A stretch of 64,000 nucleotides of DNA from Agarilytica sp045430305 (lineage in GTDB: Bacteria > Pseudomonadota > Gammaproteobacteria > Pseudomonadales > Cellvibrionaceae): positions 558,001-622,000 of the forward strand of contig JAILXW010000002.1 of the NCBI GenBank assembly GCA_045430305.1. Direction: 5' to 3'. Position numbers and translations under genes: made by a program. The notes under the pieces are model-generated. The model was not told the origin of the DNA and ran no database searches. It saw nothing but the letters and a program-made list of their open reading frames with translations. Every line of letters begins with the position of its first letter. The first letter of the stretch is position 1. This document shows positions 17,397-27,200 of the stretch, one piece after another.

Positions 17397-18413
17397 ATGC
17401 TACCATATAAGTATGTATTGTACTTTCCGAAACACAAGTCTATGCCACTGCTAAAAGCGAATACAGGGTTTGATATTACCGGTGCCGCACGGCTTAGAGA
17501 CGCGCTTAAAGCCAACGCAAGCTCGGAACCTATTGATGTGTCTTCAGTAGATGGTGATCTTGGCCAGTACTTCCTCACCTATGGTTTCGAGCAGCTACCT
17601 AAAAGCGACGCATTCAGAATGGAGGTGCAATCGTTCGCGGGCTTCGATATTGCACATTTTCATTGGCAAGTAGCGCAACCAAAAGCGGAAGTGCTCGTTG
17701 TACACGGCCTGTTTGACCACACAGGTTTGTTTCTTGATTTGGTAGAGGCACTTTTGTTGCGGGGCTTTAATGTTCGATCGATTGATTTGCCGGGTCACGG
17801 TCTTAGTGGCGGGGCGCCTGTAACGATCGAAAGTTTTGCAGAGTATGCAAACGTGATTGATGTCTTGCTTCAGTCTATCGATCGTGATTCAGATATACCT
17901 TTATACGCCGTTGGCCAGAGCACCGGTTGCGCGGCACTTTTGCACTACTTGCTCGCCGGTTGTGGCCAAGCATTTACAAAAGTCGCATTGTTAGCGCCAT
18001 TGATTCAACCGCATGCTTGGCCTTGGGTGCGTTTTTCTTATTTTATGCTTCATAAGTTTATGAGGTGGTATCCGCGCAGTTTTATGACAAACAGTCACGA
18101 CAGTGCGTTCTGTGATTTTTTGAGGCATAGTGACCCTTTGCAGTCCCACAAAATATCGGTGAAGTGGGTGGGTGCAATGCGGTTATGGATTGAGTGTTTT
18201 GCGCATCTCAGCGAAAGCGAAATGGAATGTTTAGTCGTGCAGGGTACAGGCGATACAACCGTAAATTGGAAGAACAATATTTCGCAAGTTCAAGAAAAGT
18301 TGCCGAATTCGCAAGTGGCTTACATTGAAGGGGCCATGCATCACCTTGTTAAAGAAGGTGATGCGTGGCAAAAGCAAGTGTTTGAACGTGTGCTTGGCTT
18401 TCTAGATAAGTAG
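17397..18413 (+). CDS. alpha/beta hydrolase, monoacylglycerol lipase/lysophospholipase type
   Basis: A 338-residue serine hydrolase. The oxyanion segment VVHGLFDHTGLF (101-112), LPGHGLSGG, the nucleophile elbow GQSTG with S175, and the late VQGTGDTTVN and AMHHLVKE (catalytic Asp and His regions) match the lysophospholipase-like group (Hydrolase_4). No signal peptide is evident. Two starts are possible (17397 or ATG at 17442) and neither has a strong ribosome site. Substrate unknown. It converges with serA. Confidence 0.88.
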   Translation: MLPYKYVLYFPKHKSMPLLKANTGFDITGAARLRDALKANASSEPIDVSSVDGDLGQYFLTYGFEQLPKSDAFRMEVQSFAGFDIAHFHWQVAQPKAEVLVVHGLFDHTGLFLDLVEALLLRGFNVRSIDLPGHGLSGGAPVTIESFAEYANVIDVLLQSIDRDSDIPLYAVGQSTGCAALLHYLLAGCGQAFTKVALLAPLIQPHAWPWVRFSYFMLHKFMRWYPRSFMTNSHDSAFCDFLRHSDPLQSHKISVKWVGAMRLWIECFAHLSESEMECLVVQGTGDTTVNWKNNISQVQEKLPNSQVAYIEGAMHHLVKEGDAWQKQVFERVLGFLDK

Positions 18414-18471
18414 GCCTGTAGCGGCCCACACAGTATGTTTAAAAACCTTGGGTCAACTTTGAGTTGTGTTT

Positions 18472-19707
18472 TTAATACAGAACTCGGCAGCGAATCGTCT
18501 CCGGAATATCCTTTAAGTGCTTTAATGCAAGGTCGCTATATTCTGAGTTTACATCTACCACTACATAACCCACTGAATCATTTGTCTGTAAATATTGGCC
18601 GGCAATATTAATATTGTTGTCGAACAAGATTTGGTTAATTTTAGTGAGTACGCCAGGCACATTGCGATGCACGTGCAGTAAGCGGTGAACGTTACGGTGG
18701 GCCGGTAACGCAACTTCAGGGAAGTTAACCGAAGAAAGCGTGGTGCCGTTGTCAGAATATTTAATCAACTTTTCCGCAACTTCATAACCAATGTTTTCTT
18801 GTGCTTCCATAGTAGAGCCACCAATGTGCGGTGTAAGAATGACATTGTCGAAATCACGTAAGGGGCTTTCAAAGCTGTCGTCATTACTTTTGGGTTCTAT
18901 TGGGAACACATCAATGGCGGCACCGGCAACATGCTTTGATTCAAGCGCTTTTGCTAATGCGTCAATATCAATAACAGTTCCGCGTGAAGCGTTAATCAGC
19001 ACAGCGCCTGCTTTCATTGCTGCCAATTCACGTTCGCCAATCATGTTTTTAGTGTCTGGCGTTTCAGGTACATGCAAACTTACCACATCTGCTTTTGCGA
19101 GCAGTTCACTAAGCGACTTACACTGAATAGCGTTGCCAAGCGTGAGTTTTGTGACCACATCGTAAAAAATAATATTCATTCCGAGTGATTCAGCAAGCAC
19201 AGAAATTTGTGAGCCGATAGAACCATAGCCGACGAGGCCCAAGGTTTTGCCGCGAATTTCGTAAGAACCTTTTGCTGATTTTAACCAGCCACCACGGTGG
19301 CATGAGGCATTTTTAGCCGGAATGTCGCGTAACAATAAAATCGCCTGTGCAATCACAAGCTCAGCAACACTGCGCGTATTGGAGTAAGGCGCGTTAAAAA
19401 CAACAACTCCATATTCTTGTGCCGCTTTCAAATCAACTTGGTTTGTACCAATACAAAAGCAGCCCACAGCAACAAGTTTTTTTGCGGAAGCGAAAACATC
19501 AGCGGTTAATTGGGTGCGCGAGCGCAAGCCAATAAAGTGCGCATCTTTCACTTTTTCTTTTAATTCGTCACCGGTAAGTGCAGTGTGAATAAGCTCAACG
19601 TTGGTGTAACCCGCATGCTGAAGGCTGTCTATCGCGCTGGGGTGTATGCCTTCAAATAATACAAATTTGATTTTGTCTTTTTCTAAAGAGGTCTTTGCTG
19701 GAATCAT
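18472..19707 (-). CDS. serA: D-3-phosphoglycerate dehydrogenase
   Basis: First enzyme of serine synthesis, oxidising 3-phosphoglycerate with NAD. I place the start at the ATG at 19707 (protein begins MIPAKTSLEKDKIKF, as in E. coli SerA), preceded by an AGAGACC site, giving 411 residues; the in-frame TTG at 19734 is unlikely. Present: the NAD loop GLVGYGSIGSQ, the 2-hydroxyacid dehydrogenase signatures INASRGTVID and LTPHIGGSTMEAQ (catalytic His), and a C-terminal ACT domain (VHRNVPGVLTKINQIL...) for serine feedback. It follows rpiA by 72 bp. Confidence 0.97.
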   Translation of the reverse strand: MIPAKTSLEKDKIKFVLFEGIHPSAIDSLQHAGYTNVELIHTALTGDELKEKVKDAHFIGLRSRTQLTADVFASAKKLVAVGCFCIGTNQVDLKAAQEYGVVVFNAPYSNTRSVAELVIAQAILLLRDIPAKNASCHRGGWLKSAKGSYEIRGKTLGLVGYGSIGSQISVLAESLGMNIIFYDVVTKLTLGNAIQCKSLSELLAKADVVSLHVPETPDTKNMIGERELAAMKAGAVLINASRGTVIDIDALAKALESKHVAGAAIDVFPIEPKSNDDSFESPLRDFDNVILTPHIGGSTMEAQENIGYEVAEKLIKYSDNGTTLSSVNFPEVALPAHRNVHRLLHVHRNVPGVLTKINQILFDNNINIAGQYLQTNDSVGYVVVDVNSEYSDLALKHLKDIPETIRCRVLY

Positions 19708-19779
19708 TTCGGTCTCTATATCAACTAAATTCAATTAAGCGAGCGCTATTCTTTCGATAACTAGAAGGGCGCAAAAGGG

Positions 19780-20469
19780 TTAGGCGGCGGTAATACTTTG
19801 TATACCTTCTGGCGTTCCTAGCAATAAAATATCTGCTGGGCGCATCGCAAATAGGCCATTGGTAATCACACCCGTGATGTGATTGATTTTTTCTTCAAGT
19901 GCAACGGCGTTTTCAATTTTCAAATCGTGTACATCAAGAATGTCGCCACCGTTATCGGTCACAACGCCTTCGCGGTACACCGGGCGGCCACCTAGCTTTT
20001 CAAGCTCGCGTGCTACGTAATGCCGTGCCATAGGAATTACCTCTACCGGTAGTGGGAAATTGCCCAGCACGTCAACCCATTTGCTTTGGTCGGCAATACA
20101 TACAAACTCCTCAGAGCATGCTGCAACAATTTTTTCACGCGTAAGTGCAGCGCCGCCACCCTTAATAAGGTGCAACTGGGCGTTACTCTCGTCAGCACCA
20201 TCGACATAAATTTTTATCGAAGCTACATCGTTTAAATCTAACACGGTAATACCATGGCCTTGCAGGCGTTCTGCCGAAGCGCTAGAGCTTGCCACCGTCG
20301 CTTTAAAAGCGTCTTTGTGTTCGGCCAGCAAATCGATGAAAAAATTCGCGGTAGAGCCTGTGCCAATGCCTAGAATGTCCTCTGGGTGTAATTTAGGCAG
20401 CACGTAATCCAGAGCTGCTTGAGCAACGGCTTGTTTGAGCTGATCCTGTGTCATGGGGGCGTCGGTCAT
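19780..20469 (-). CDS. rpiA: ribose-5-phosphate isomerase A
   Basis: Interconverts ribose-5-phosphate and ribulose-5-phosphate. The start at 20469 (MTDAPMTQDQLKQAV) has GGAG at good spacing and gives 229 residues, close to the 219 of E. coli. Family motifs: GIGTGSTANFFID, YVDGADESN with the catalytic Asp region, KGGGAALTREKI, and RPVYREGVVTDNGGDILDV. The rpiA-serA order with a divergent ilvA is a known gammaproteobacterial arrangement. Confidence 0.97.
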   Translation of the reverse strand: MTDAPMTQDQLKQAVAQAALDYVLPKLHPEDILGIGTGSTANFFIDLLAEHKDAFKATVASSSASAERLQGHGITVLDLNDVASIKIYVDGADESNAQLHLIKGGGAALTREKIVAACSEEFVCIADQSKWVDVLGNFPLPVEVIPMARHYVARELEKLGGRPVYREGVVTDNGGDILDVHDLKIENAVALEEKINHITGVITNGLFAMRPADILLLGTPEGIQSITAA

Positions 20470-20694
20470 GCTTGGGCTCCGGTTGATGAGGGTATTCAGG
20501 GGGTAGCAACGCTTAAGGGGGCGCATTTTACCCAGTTTTGACAAGATTTTCTGCCCCGATCATGCCGCAGGCGAAATTGTTGCTGCAATCATGACTTGAA
20601 GCGGCGTATCCAGTAGACTTGCGGGCTTTCCGGCCTTTCTCACAAGGGTGGGAATGTTACCCAAATGGAACATTCAGAAGACTAAGAGCTAGCT

Positions 20695-22209
20695 ATGCCC
20701 CAAACTTATTTAAAGCGCATCCTAGATGCCAGAATATACGACCTCGCCATAGAAACGCCGCTCGACGAAGCGCCGCTGGTTGGCAGCCGTATTGGCAACC
20801 GTGTGCTCTTAAAGCGTGAAGACCTGCAGCCAGTGTTTTCCTTTAAAGTACGCGGCGCATACAACAAGCTGCTCAAGTTAGATGAAGCGCAACGCCAAGC
20901 GGGTATTGTAGCTGCGTCGGCTGGTAATCATGCGCAAGGTGTTGCCTTGGCGGCGAAACATCTTGGCATAAAGGCCATTATCGTGATGCCGCAAACCACC
21001 CCGGCCATTAAAGTCGATGCCGTGCGTCGGCGCGGTGCCAAGGTTGTGCTCATAGGCGATGCCTATGATCAAGCCGCCGAACATGCCCAGAAGCTGGTAG
21101 AAGAAAAAGGCATGGTTTACATACCGCCGTTTGACGACCCCGACGTAATTGCAGGGCAAGGCACCGTTGCAATGGAAATACTGCGTCAGCACCCTGCACA
21201 TATTGATGCCATATTTATTCCCGTTGGCGGTGGTGGCCTGTGCGCGGGCATGGTGGCCTACATCAAAATGGTGCGGCCAGAAATTAAAGTGTTTGCTGTA
21301 GAAGCAGAAGATTCCGCTTGCCTAAAGTTGGCCATGGAAAAAGGCCGTCGTGGTGTATTGAATCACGTCGGTATATTTGCCGAAGGCGTTGCTGTGGCAC
21401 AAATTGGTAAAGAAACCTTCAAGCTTATGAAGGGCTTAATCGATGGCGTGATTACCGCCAATACCGATGAAATGTGTGCAGCCATCAAAGATATTTTTGA
21501 AGACACCCGCTCGATAGCAGAACCGGCTGGCGCCTTGGCGTTGGCAGGCCTTAAAAAATACGCGCAAGAACACGACCTAAAAGACCAGACACTTATTGCG
21601 GTAGATAGCGGTGCGAACACCAATTTTGATCGCTTGCGTTATATTTCTGAACGTACAGAAATCGGCGAGCAGCGCGAAGCTATTTTTGCTGTAACCATTC
21701 CAGAAAAACCCGGCAGCTATAAAAAGTTTTGTAACGTTATTGGTAAACGTGCGATCACAGAATTCAATTACCGCTTCGCCGATAACCGCGATGCGCATAT
21801 TTTTGTGGGCTTACAAATATCTGCTGGCTCTAATGATCGAGAAAACATTGTTGCTACTTTAGAAAAGGCCGGTTACCCGGTGGTAGATATGACCGACAAC
21901 GATTTGGCGAAAAATCATATTCGCCATATGGTGGGCGGTCATTCGCCGGTTGTCGACAATGAATTAATTTATCGCTTTCAATTTCCAGAACGCCCTGGTG
22001 CATTGCTTAACTTTCTAACCAAGCTAGCTGGCCGTTGGAATATTAGTATGTTCCACTACCGCAATCACGGTTCGGCGTTTGGTCGCGTGCTTGTAGGTTT
22101 ACAGGTGCCCAATAGTGAGCGTAAAGAACTAGAAAAACTGTTAGACGAGTTGCAATACAGTTATTGGGATGAAACTAACAACCCTGCATTCAAGCTTTTT
22201 TTGGATTAA
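20695..22209 (+). CDS. ilvA: biosynthetic threonine deaminase
   Basis: PLP enzyme converting threonine to 2-oxobutyrate and ammonia, the committed step to isoleucine. At 504 residues it is the long biosynthetic form: a catalytic domain (K51 in SFKVRGAYNK binds PLP; SAGNHAQGVA; PVGGGGLCAG phosphate loop; DSGANTNFDRLRY) and two C-terminal ACT-like regulatory modules (about 325-410 and 420-500, each with a PEKPGS/PERPGA element) for isoleucine inhibition and valine activation. Confidence 0.97.
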   Translation: MPQTYLKRILDARIYDLAIETPLDEAPLVGSRIGNRVLLKREDLQPVFSFKVRGAYNKLLKLDEAQRQAGIVAASAGNHAQGVALAAKHLGIKAIIVMPQTTPAIKVDAVRRRGAKVVLIGDAYDQAAEHAQKLVEEKGMVYIPPFDDPDVIAGQGTVAMEILRQHPAHIDAIFIPVGGGGLCAGMVAYIKMVRPEIKVFAVEAEDSACLKLAMEKGRRGVLNHVGIFAEGVAVAQIGKETFKLMKGLIDGVITANTDEMCAAIKDIFEDTRSIAEPAGALALAGLKKYAQEHDLKDQTLIAVDSGANTNFDRLRYISERTEIGEQREAIFAVTIPEKPGSYKKFCNVIGKRAITEFNYRFADNRDAHIFVGLQISAGSNDRENIVATLEKAGYPVVDMTDNDLAKNHIRHMVGGHSPVVDNELIYRFQFPERPGALLNFLTKLAGRWNISMFHYRNHGSAFGRVLVGLQVPNSERKELEKLLDELQYSYWDETNNPAFKLFLD

Positions 22210-22273
22210 AACGCATGCAGGAAAAATTATCGAAGCCTGTTAAGGTCGAAGATACCGTGACCTGAGTTTAGTG

Positions 22274-22343
22274 TTTGGGCGGAGATTTCAAAAATTGTCT
22301 ATTCAGGGATGAATATATGTGTTTTTTGAAATCTCCGCCCAAA
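22274..22343. repeat. long perfect inverted repeat (21-bp arms)
   Basis: Arms at 22274-22294 and 22323-22343 are perfectly complementary over 21 bp (left arm begins TTTGGGCGGAGATTTC) around a 28-nt loop. Shorter outer arms, AGCCTGTT (22234-22241) and AACAGGCT (22357-22364), may extend the structure. It lies between ilvA and the DAHP synthase gene. No T-tract follows on either strand, so a simple terminator is doubtful. Confidence 0.9.
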
Positions 22344-22413
22344 TGATAAACGTTCGAACAGGCTGTATATATGTGAGCCGTGATAGGCCGAAACGTATTT
22401 TTGGATAAATACC

Positions 22414-23460
22414 ATGCCCAATACATCAAATAAACGCATTGCAGATATTCACCCTGTAGCCACACCTCAGCAAGTGCTCGCCCAACTGCCCATTACTGCA
22501 GAAGTAGAGCAGTTGGTTACGCATACACGACAATCGATTAGCAATATACTTCACGGCAAAGATAAACGGCTTTTGGTTGTAGTGGGGCCGTGCTCTATAC
22601 ACGACATTGTTGCGGCAGAAGAATACGGTATTCGCCTATTAAAATTACGTGAGCAACTAAAAGATCGTTTAGAAATTGTAATGCGCGTGTATTTTGAAAA
22701 ACCACGCACCACCGTTGGTTGGAAAGGCCTCATCAACGACCCCGATTTAAACGAGAGTTTTGATATTAACAAAGGCTTATTGCTAGCGCGGCAATTACTG
22801 CTTGATATTAACGCGTCGGGCCTGCCTGCAGGCTGCGAGTTTTTAGATATTGTCACCGGGCAATATTACGCCGACTTAGTCAGTTGGGGTGCAATCGGTG
22901 CGCGTACGACCGAAAGCCAAGTGCATCGCGAATTGGCTTCTGGGCTTTCTTGCCCAGTGGGTTTTAAAAATGGTACAAGCGGCAATATTAAGATTGCCGT
23001 CGACGCGATTCTATCTTCAAATAACCCGCACATGTTTTTATCGCCTACCGATACTGGCGCAACCGGTATTTTTCAAACCACAGGCAATGAAGATGCACAT
23101 ATTATTTTGCGTGGTGGTAAAGAACCCAACTACCAGGCAGAACACGTTAGCGCGACGTTGCACACATTAAAAAACCGGGGTGTAGAAACCGGCGTAGTGG
23201 TAGATTGCAGCCATGCCAACAGCCAGAAAAAGTTTGAACTGCAAAAAAGTGTGGCGGCCGATCTTGCAGAACAAATTCAACATGGCCAAAAAGCTATTGC
23301 AGGTGTGATGCTAGAAAGCCACTTGGTAGAAGGGCGGCAAGACTACATTGAGGGCAGCTCTTTAACCTACGGCCAAAGTATTACCGACGCTTGTTTGGGC
23401 TGGAAAGATAGCGAAAAACTTTTAATAGAGCTTGCAGACAAAATCGACGCGCGATTCTAA
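22414..23460 (+). CDS. class I DAHP synthase (3-deoxy-7-phosphoheptulonate synthase)
   Basis: Condenses phosphoenolpyruvate with erythrose-4-phosphate, the first step of the shikimate pathway. The 348-residue protein matches the AroF/AroG/AroH type I-alpha family: VVVGPCSIHD near residue 55, MRVYFEKPRTTVGWKGLINDP, GARTTESQVHRELASGLSCPVGFKNGT and VDCSHANS metal/substrate segments. Which isozyme (Phe-, Tyr- or Trp-regulated) I cannot tell. It is followed after 14 bp by the glycosylase gene. Confidence 0.95.
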   Translation: MPNTSNKRIADIHPVATPQQVLAQLPITAEVEQLVTHTRQSISNILHGKDKRLLVVVGPCSIHDIVAAEEYGIRLLKLREQLKDRLEIVMRVYFEKPRTTVGWKGLINDPDLNESFDINKGLLLARQLLLDINASGLPAGCEFLDIVTGQYYADLVSWGAIGARTTESQVHRELASGLSCPVGFKNGTSGNIKIAVDAILSSNNPHMFLSPTDTGATGIFQTTGNEDAHIILRGGKEPNYQAEHVSATLHTLKNRGVETGVVVDCSHANSQKKFELQKSVAADLAEQIQHGQKAIAGVMLESHLVEGRQDYIEGSSLTYGQSITDACLGWKDSEKLLIELADKIDARF

Positions 23461-23474
23461 GCTGGTTTTATAAA

Positions 23475-24089
23475 ATGGATAAACGTTTTATTAAAAAGGC
23501 CATGGATGCTATAGCAGCGCGCGACACACATGTTGCCGCGCAACTCGAAAAAGTCGGCTACCCCGAACCGCGTAAACGCCCCGCAGGTTTTGAAGCCTTT
23601 CTAAAAACCATCATAAGCCAACAAATATCGAACGCTGCTGCGGCAACCATTCAAGCGCGCGTGATGGATTGTTTGCCAGAAATTTCTGCTCAAGCATTAC
23701 TGGCAACACCCGTTACAAGCCTTCGTGAAGCAGGTATGTCGCAACGAAAAGTCGAATACGCACAAGGTGTGGCGCAAGCGATTGTTGATGGAACCTTTAA
23801 CCTCAAAGCGCTAGAAAAAATGGATGACCAAAGCGCAATCGAACACATTGTTCAATTGCGTGGTTTTGGTGTTTGGAGTGCAGAAATATATTTGATGTTT
23901 TCTTTGGGCAGAAAAGACATCTTCCCGGCAGACGATTTAATCATCCGTCAATCGCTACAAACGCTAAAGCGTAAGCGAAATAAAGTGACTGCAGGAAAGG
24001 CGCGCGCCATAACGAAATGTTGGGCGCCATATCGCAGTGCAGGTAGTTTGTTCTTGTGGCATATACATGCTCAGTCAAAACAAAATTAA
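23475..24089 (+). CDS. DNA-3-methyladenine glycosylase II, AlkA-like HhH-GPD protein
   Basis: A 204-residue base-excision glycosylase of the helix-hairpin-helix GPD superfamily, expected to remove alkylated purines. It has TIISQQISNAAAATIQARV (45-63), the HhH element VQLRGFGVWSAEIYLMFSLGR (126-146) and the catalytic Asp at 153/154 in PADD. It lacks the N-terminal domain of E. coli AlkA (282 residues), like many short bacterial homologues. The C-terminus keeps the usual tail (KARAITKCWAPYRSAGSLFLWH). Confidence 0.9.
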   Translation: MDKRFIKKAMDAIAARDTHVAAQLEKVGYPEPRKRPAGFEAFLKTIISQQISNAAAATIQARVMDCLPEISAQALLATPVTSLREAGMSQRKVEYAQGVAQAIVDGTFNLKALEKMDDQSAIEHIVQLRGFGVWSAEIYLMFSLGRKDIFPADDLIIRQSLQTLKRKRNKVTAGKARAITKCWAPYRSAGSLFLWHIHAQSKQN

Positions 24090-24292
24090 ATGTTTGGCGC
24101 GCTTGAAAACATAATAAAAACTATTTATTCTGCGCCACAAGATTTTTCAGGTCTCTCACTAAGGAAGGTGCCCCGTCAATGTTTGGTCACTTCTTGAGTA
24201 AAGCACGTTATGCATAACCCTTGTGTATAAAACAAGATGCTTGAGCTGGTTTGAATGGAGCGAAATAACTAGGACTTTCTGGGGGCTGTCAT

Positions 24293-27200
24293 ATGTACCG
24301 CAAACTAATTTGTGGCTTTTCTGTTTTAATTTCTTTTCTTTCTTTGAGCGTATTATCCCAAACGGCGTTTGCGGTAAGTGCTTCGCCGAACCCGAGTACT
24401 ACGGGCGATTTTACCGTGAGCTGGTCGCGATCGAGTATATACAATAGCTATACGCTCATCGAAAGTTACGAGGGCGGTAGCGCTACAGGCCTTTATACCG
24501 GGAGTGCTGGTAGTTTTAGCTTATCGAACAAAATCAATGGCTCGTATTACTACGAAGTATTGGGCGAGCGCTGCGTTTTTGTTTGTTACCCGGTAAGCCT
24601 TGGTAGTGTTACCGTCACGGTAAGTCAAATTTCAGCACCCGGCACGCCGGGTAATATTTCAGGCCCTTCCTCGGCTAATTACGGTACCTACACGCTTTCA
24701 TGGGCAGCAGCTTCCGGAACTGTAACGAATTACCAGCTACAAGAAAGACTGAATGGGGGGAGTTGGTCAACCATTCAAAATACCACCTCACGTTCTCGCA
24801 GTTTTAATAAAAACCCTGATCGGTATTACGACTATCGCGTGAGAGCATGTAATCAAGGTGTGTGTAGCAGTTATACACCTAATAAGCGCGTGACTATGCC
24901 CGCGGCTAGTCTCACGGCTTCAGCGAACCCAACATTACTTGCTCTTACTAATGAATCGTTTTCTTTTACATGGGCTTCAGTGATGACGACAAGCTGTTCG
25001 GGTACGGGTGGTTCTTCGGCGACCAGTGGAGCCTCTTCCAGAATTGTTGGCGGGTGGGCCTATCTAAATATTACAAACCTTTGGCACAGTAGTATTACTG
25101 TCACTTGTGATGTTATTGGGGGAGGTACAGTCTCTGAAACTATCGAGATGGCTGCCTCAGAGGTATACCAGCAACAGCCGCCGACTGTGAATGTATCTTG
25201 GAATGTGAGTTCTCAGCTTGTGGGTGAGTCAGCAACATTCAGCTGGGGGAGTACAGGCGCTCATACATGTACACTCGATGGTGAAACTGTCGAGTCAGAA
25301 GGGGCGCGAGCTTACACGTTTTCATCAGACGGCACGCATACGCATACGGTTGAATGTAGTAACAATCAGGGGCTTGTTTCTGATTCAGCTTCCGTTAGTG
25401 TGAGTTACCCGGCGTTACCAAGTGTTTCATTAAACTGGAGCAGTGCCACGGCGGAAGAGGGTGAGTCTACAGTGTTGAGCTGGTCGAGCCCTGGTGCCAA
25501 CAGTTGTACCCTCGATGGCCAAAATGTTGCGGTAAATGGTTCGAATAATATTTCACACACGCTTTACGGCGAGAAAAATAACACGCTAATTTGCAGCAAT
25601 ATCACTGGCAGTAGCACCGCAGAAGCTAGCATTATGGTGTTACCTTCTAGCACGTCTACTTCTGATTTCCCGCTTGCACAAAACCCGGCAAATGACCTAA
25701 ACGGAAGTACCGATTTTTGGGGCTACCTCAACGGCAGTTTTAACGTAAGCCCTGGCGGTAGTGCCAGCTACAGCGTGCCCATTGAAGTGCCGCCCGGCAT
25801 TCGGGGTATGCAACCAAATGTGTCTTTGGTGTACAACAGTAATGCAAATAACGGCATTGCTGGTTGGGGCTGGAACATTAGTGGCCTTTCACGCATTCAC
25901 CGTTGTAATGCTAACTTAATCAAAGATAACAACATCGCCGGCGTACTCGATAACGACGACGCATATAAGCTGTGTATTGATGGTCAGCGTTTGGTTGAAA
26001 CCTCCAGCGGCGAATACCGCACTGAACGCGAGAGTTATCGCAAAATTGTAAAAAGCGGCAGTGGCTTTCTTGTGTCTTTGCGCGATGGGCGTGAATTTGA
26101 ATATGGCTTAACCGACGATGCCCGTCGTGAAGCGCTTACCGGCAGTGACTACATCGATTGGCGAATGAATAAAGTCACTGACATTGCTACCAACTACATG
26201 ACCTTTCATTACGAGAAAGACATGACCGATGGTATTCACCGTATTGAGCGTATTGAATATACCAAAAACAGCGGCGTTGCAGGTATTGACCAAACCGTTG
26301 AATTTAATTATGAAGACCGCCCTGACAAAACCAATAATTATTGGGCGGGTGTGTATTCACAACAAGATAAACGCTTGCAAAATATTCGTGTACTTGCCGG
26401 TGGCGGTTTAGTAAGAAAATATAATTTGGCTTACCAAGCATACGATGGCAGCACGTATGCCGACCCCGCGCAAACCAGCCGCTTAAATGAAATTAAAGTC
26501 TGCTACGACGAATATGAAAGTATTTGTAGTGAGCCATTAAATTTTGAATGGAATCAACTTGCACAAAGCAATTTAGATTTTACACCGACCTCCTTTATAA
26601 GTGGTTTAGGTGAATATTCTAGACTTGCATATGCTGACTTTGACGCAGACGGCGTAACAGAAGCCTTAGTCTCAGAAAGAACTGGCACGGTCATCGATTT
26701 GTATCTGCTTGAACGCGGGGAAGCGCTAACCCGCTCAGCAGCACAAAAACGAGGGAGTTTTGACACTGGGGTGACCACAACAACGTCTATCGCACATAAC
26801 AATGATTTAAATGGTGACGGTAGGGCAGACATTATTCTTGCTAGAGGCGTAAATGACCCATACCAAGTGAGCTACATGCAAGCGAATGGTGAATTCACAA
26901 CGCCTGTAGATTTTATCGATGCCTCAGAATATAACGAGTCGCCCACCTTCCAGTTTCGCGATATGAATGGCGACGGCTTCGTTGATATGTTCAGAGCGAA
27001 TGAGCTTTACCGACCAAACCCGGTTAAATTTGAAGTGGCGATTAATGATGGTCAAGGTAACTTTGGTGATTTCGTTGAGTGGGGGTTACAGAATGGCGGG
27101 CAGCCCAACACCATAAAACTTGCCGATATGAATGGCGATGGTTTAACCGATGTGGTTCGATGTGACTTTCAAGGATCGAACTGTGGATTTATCGTATCAC

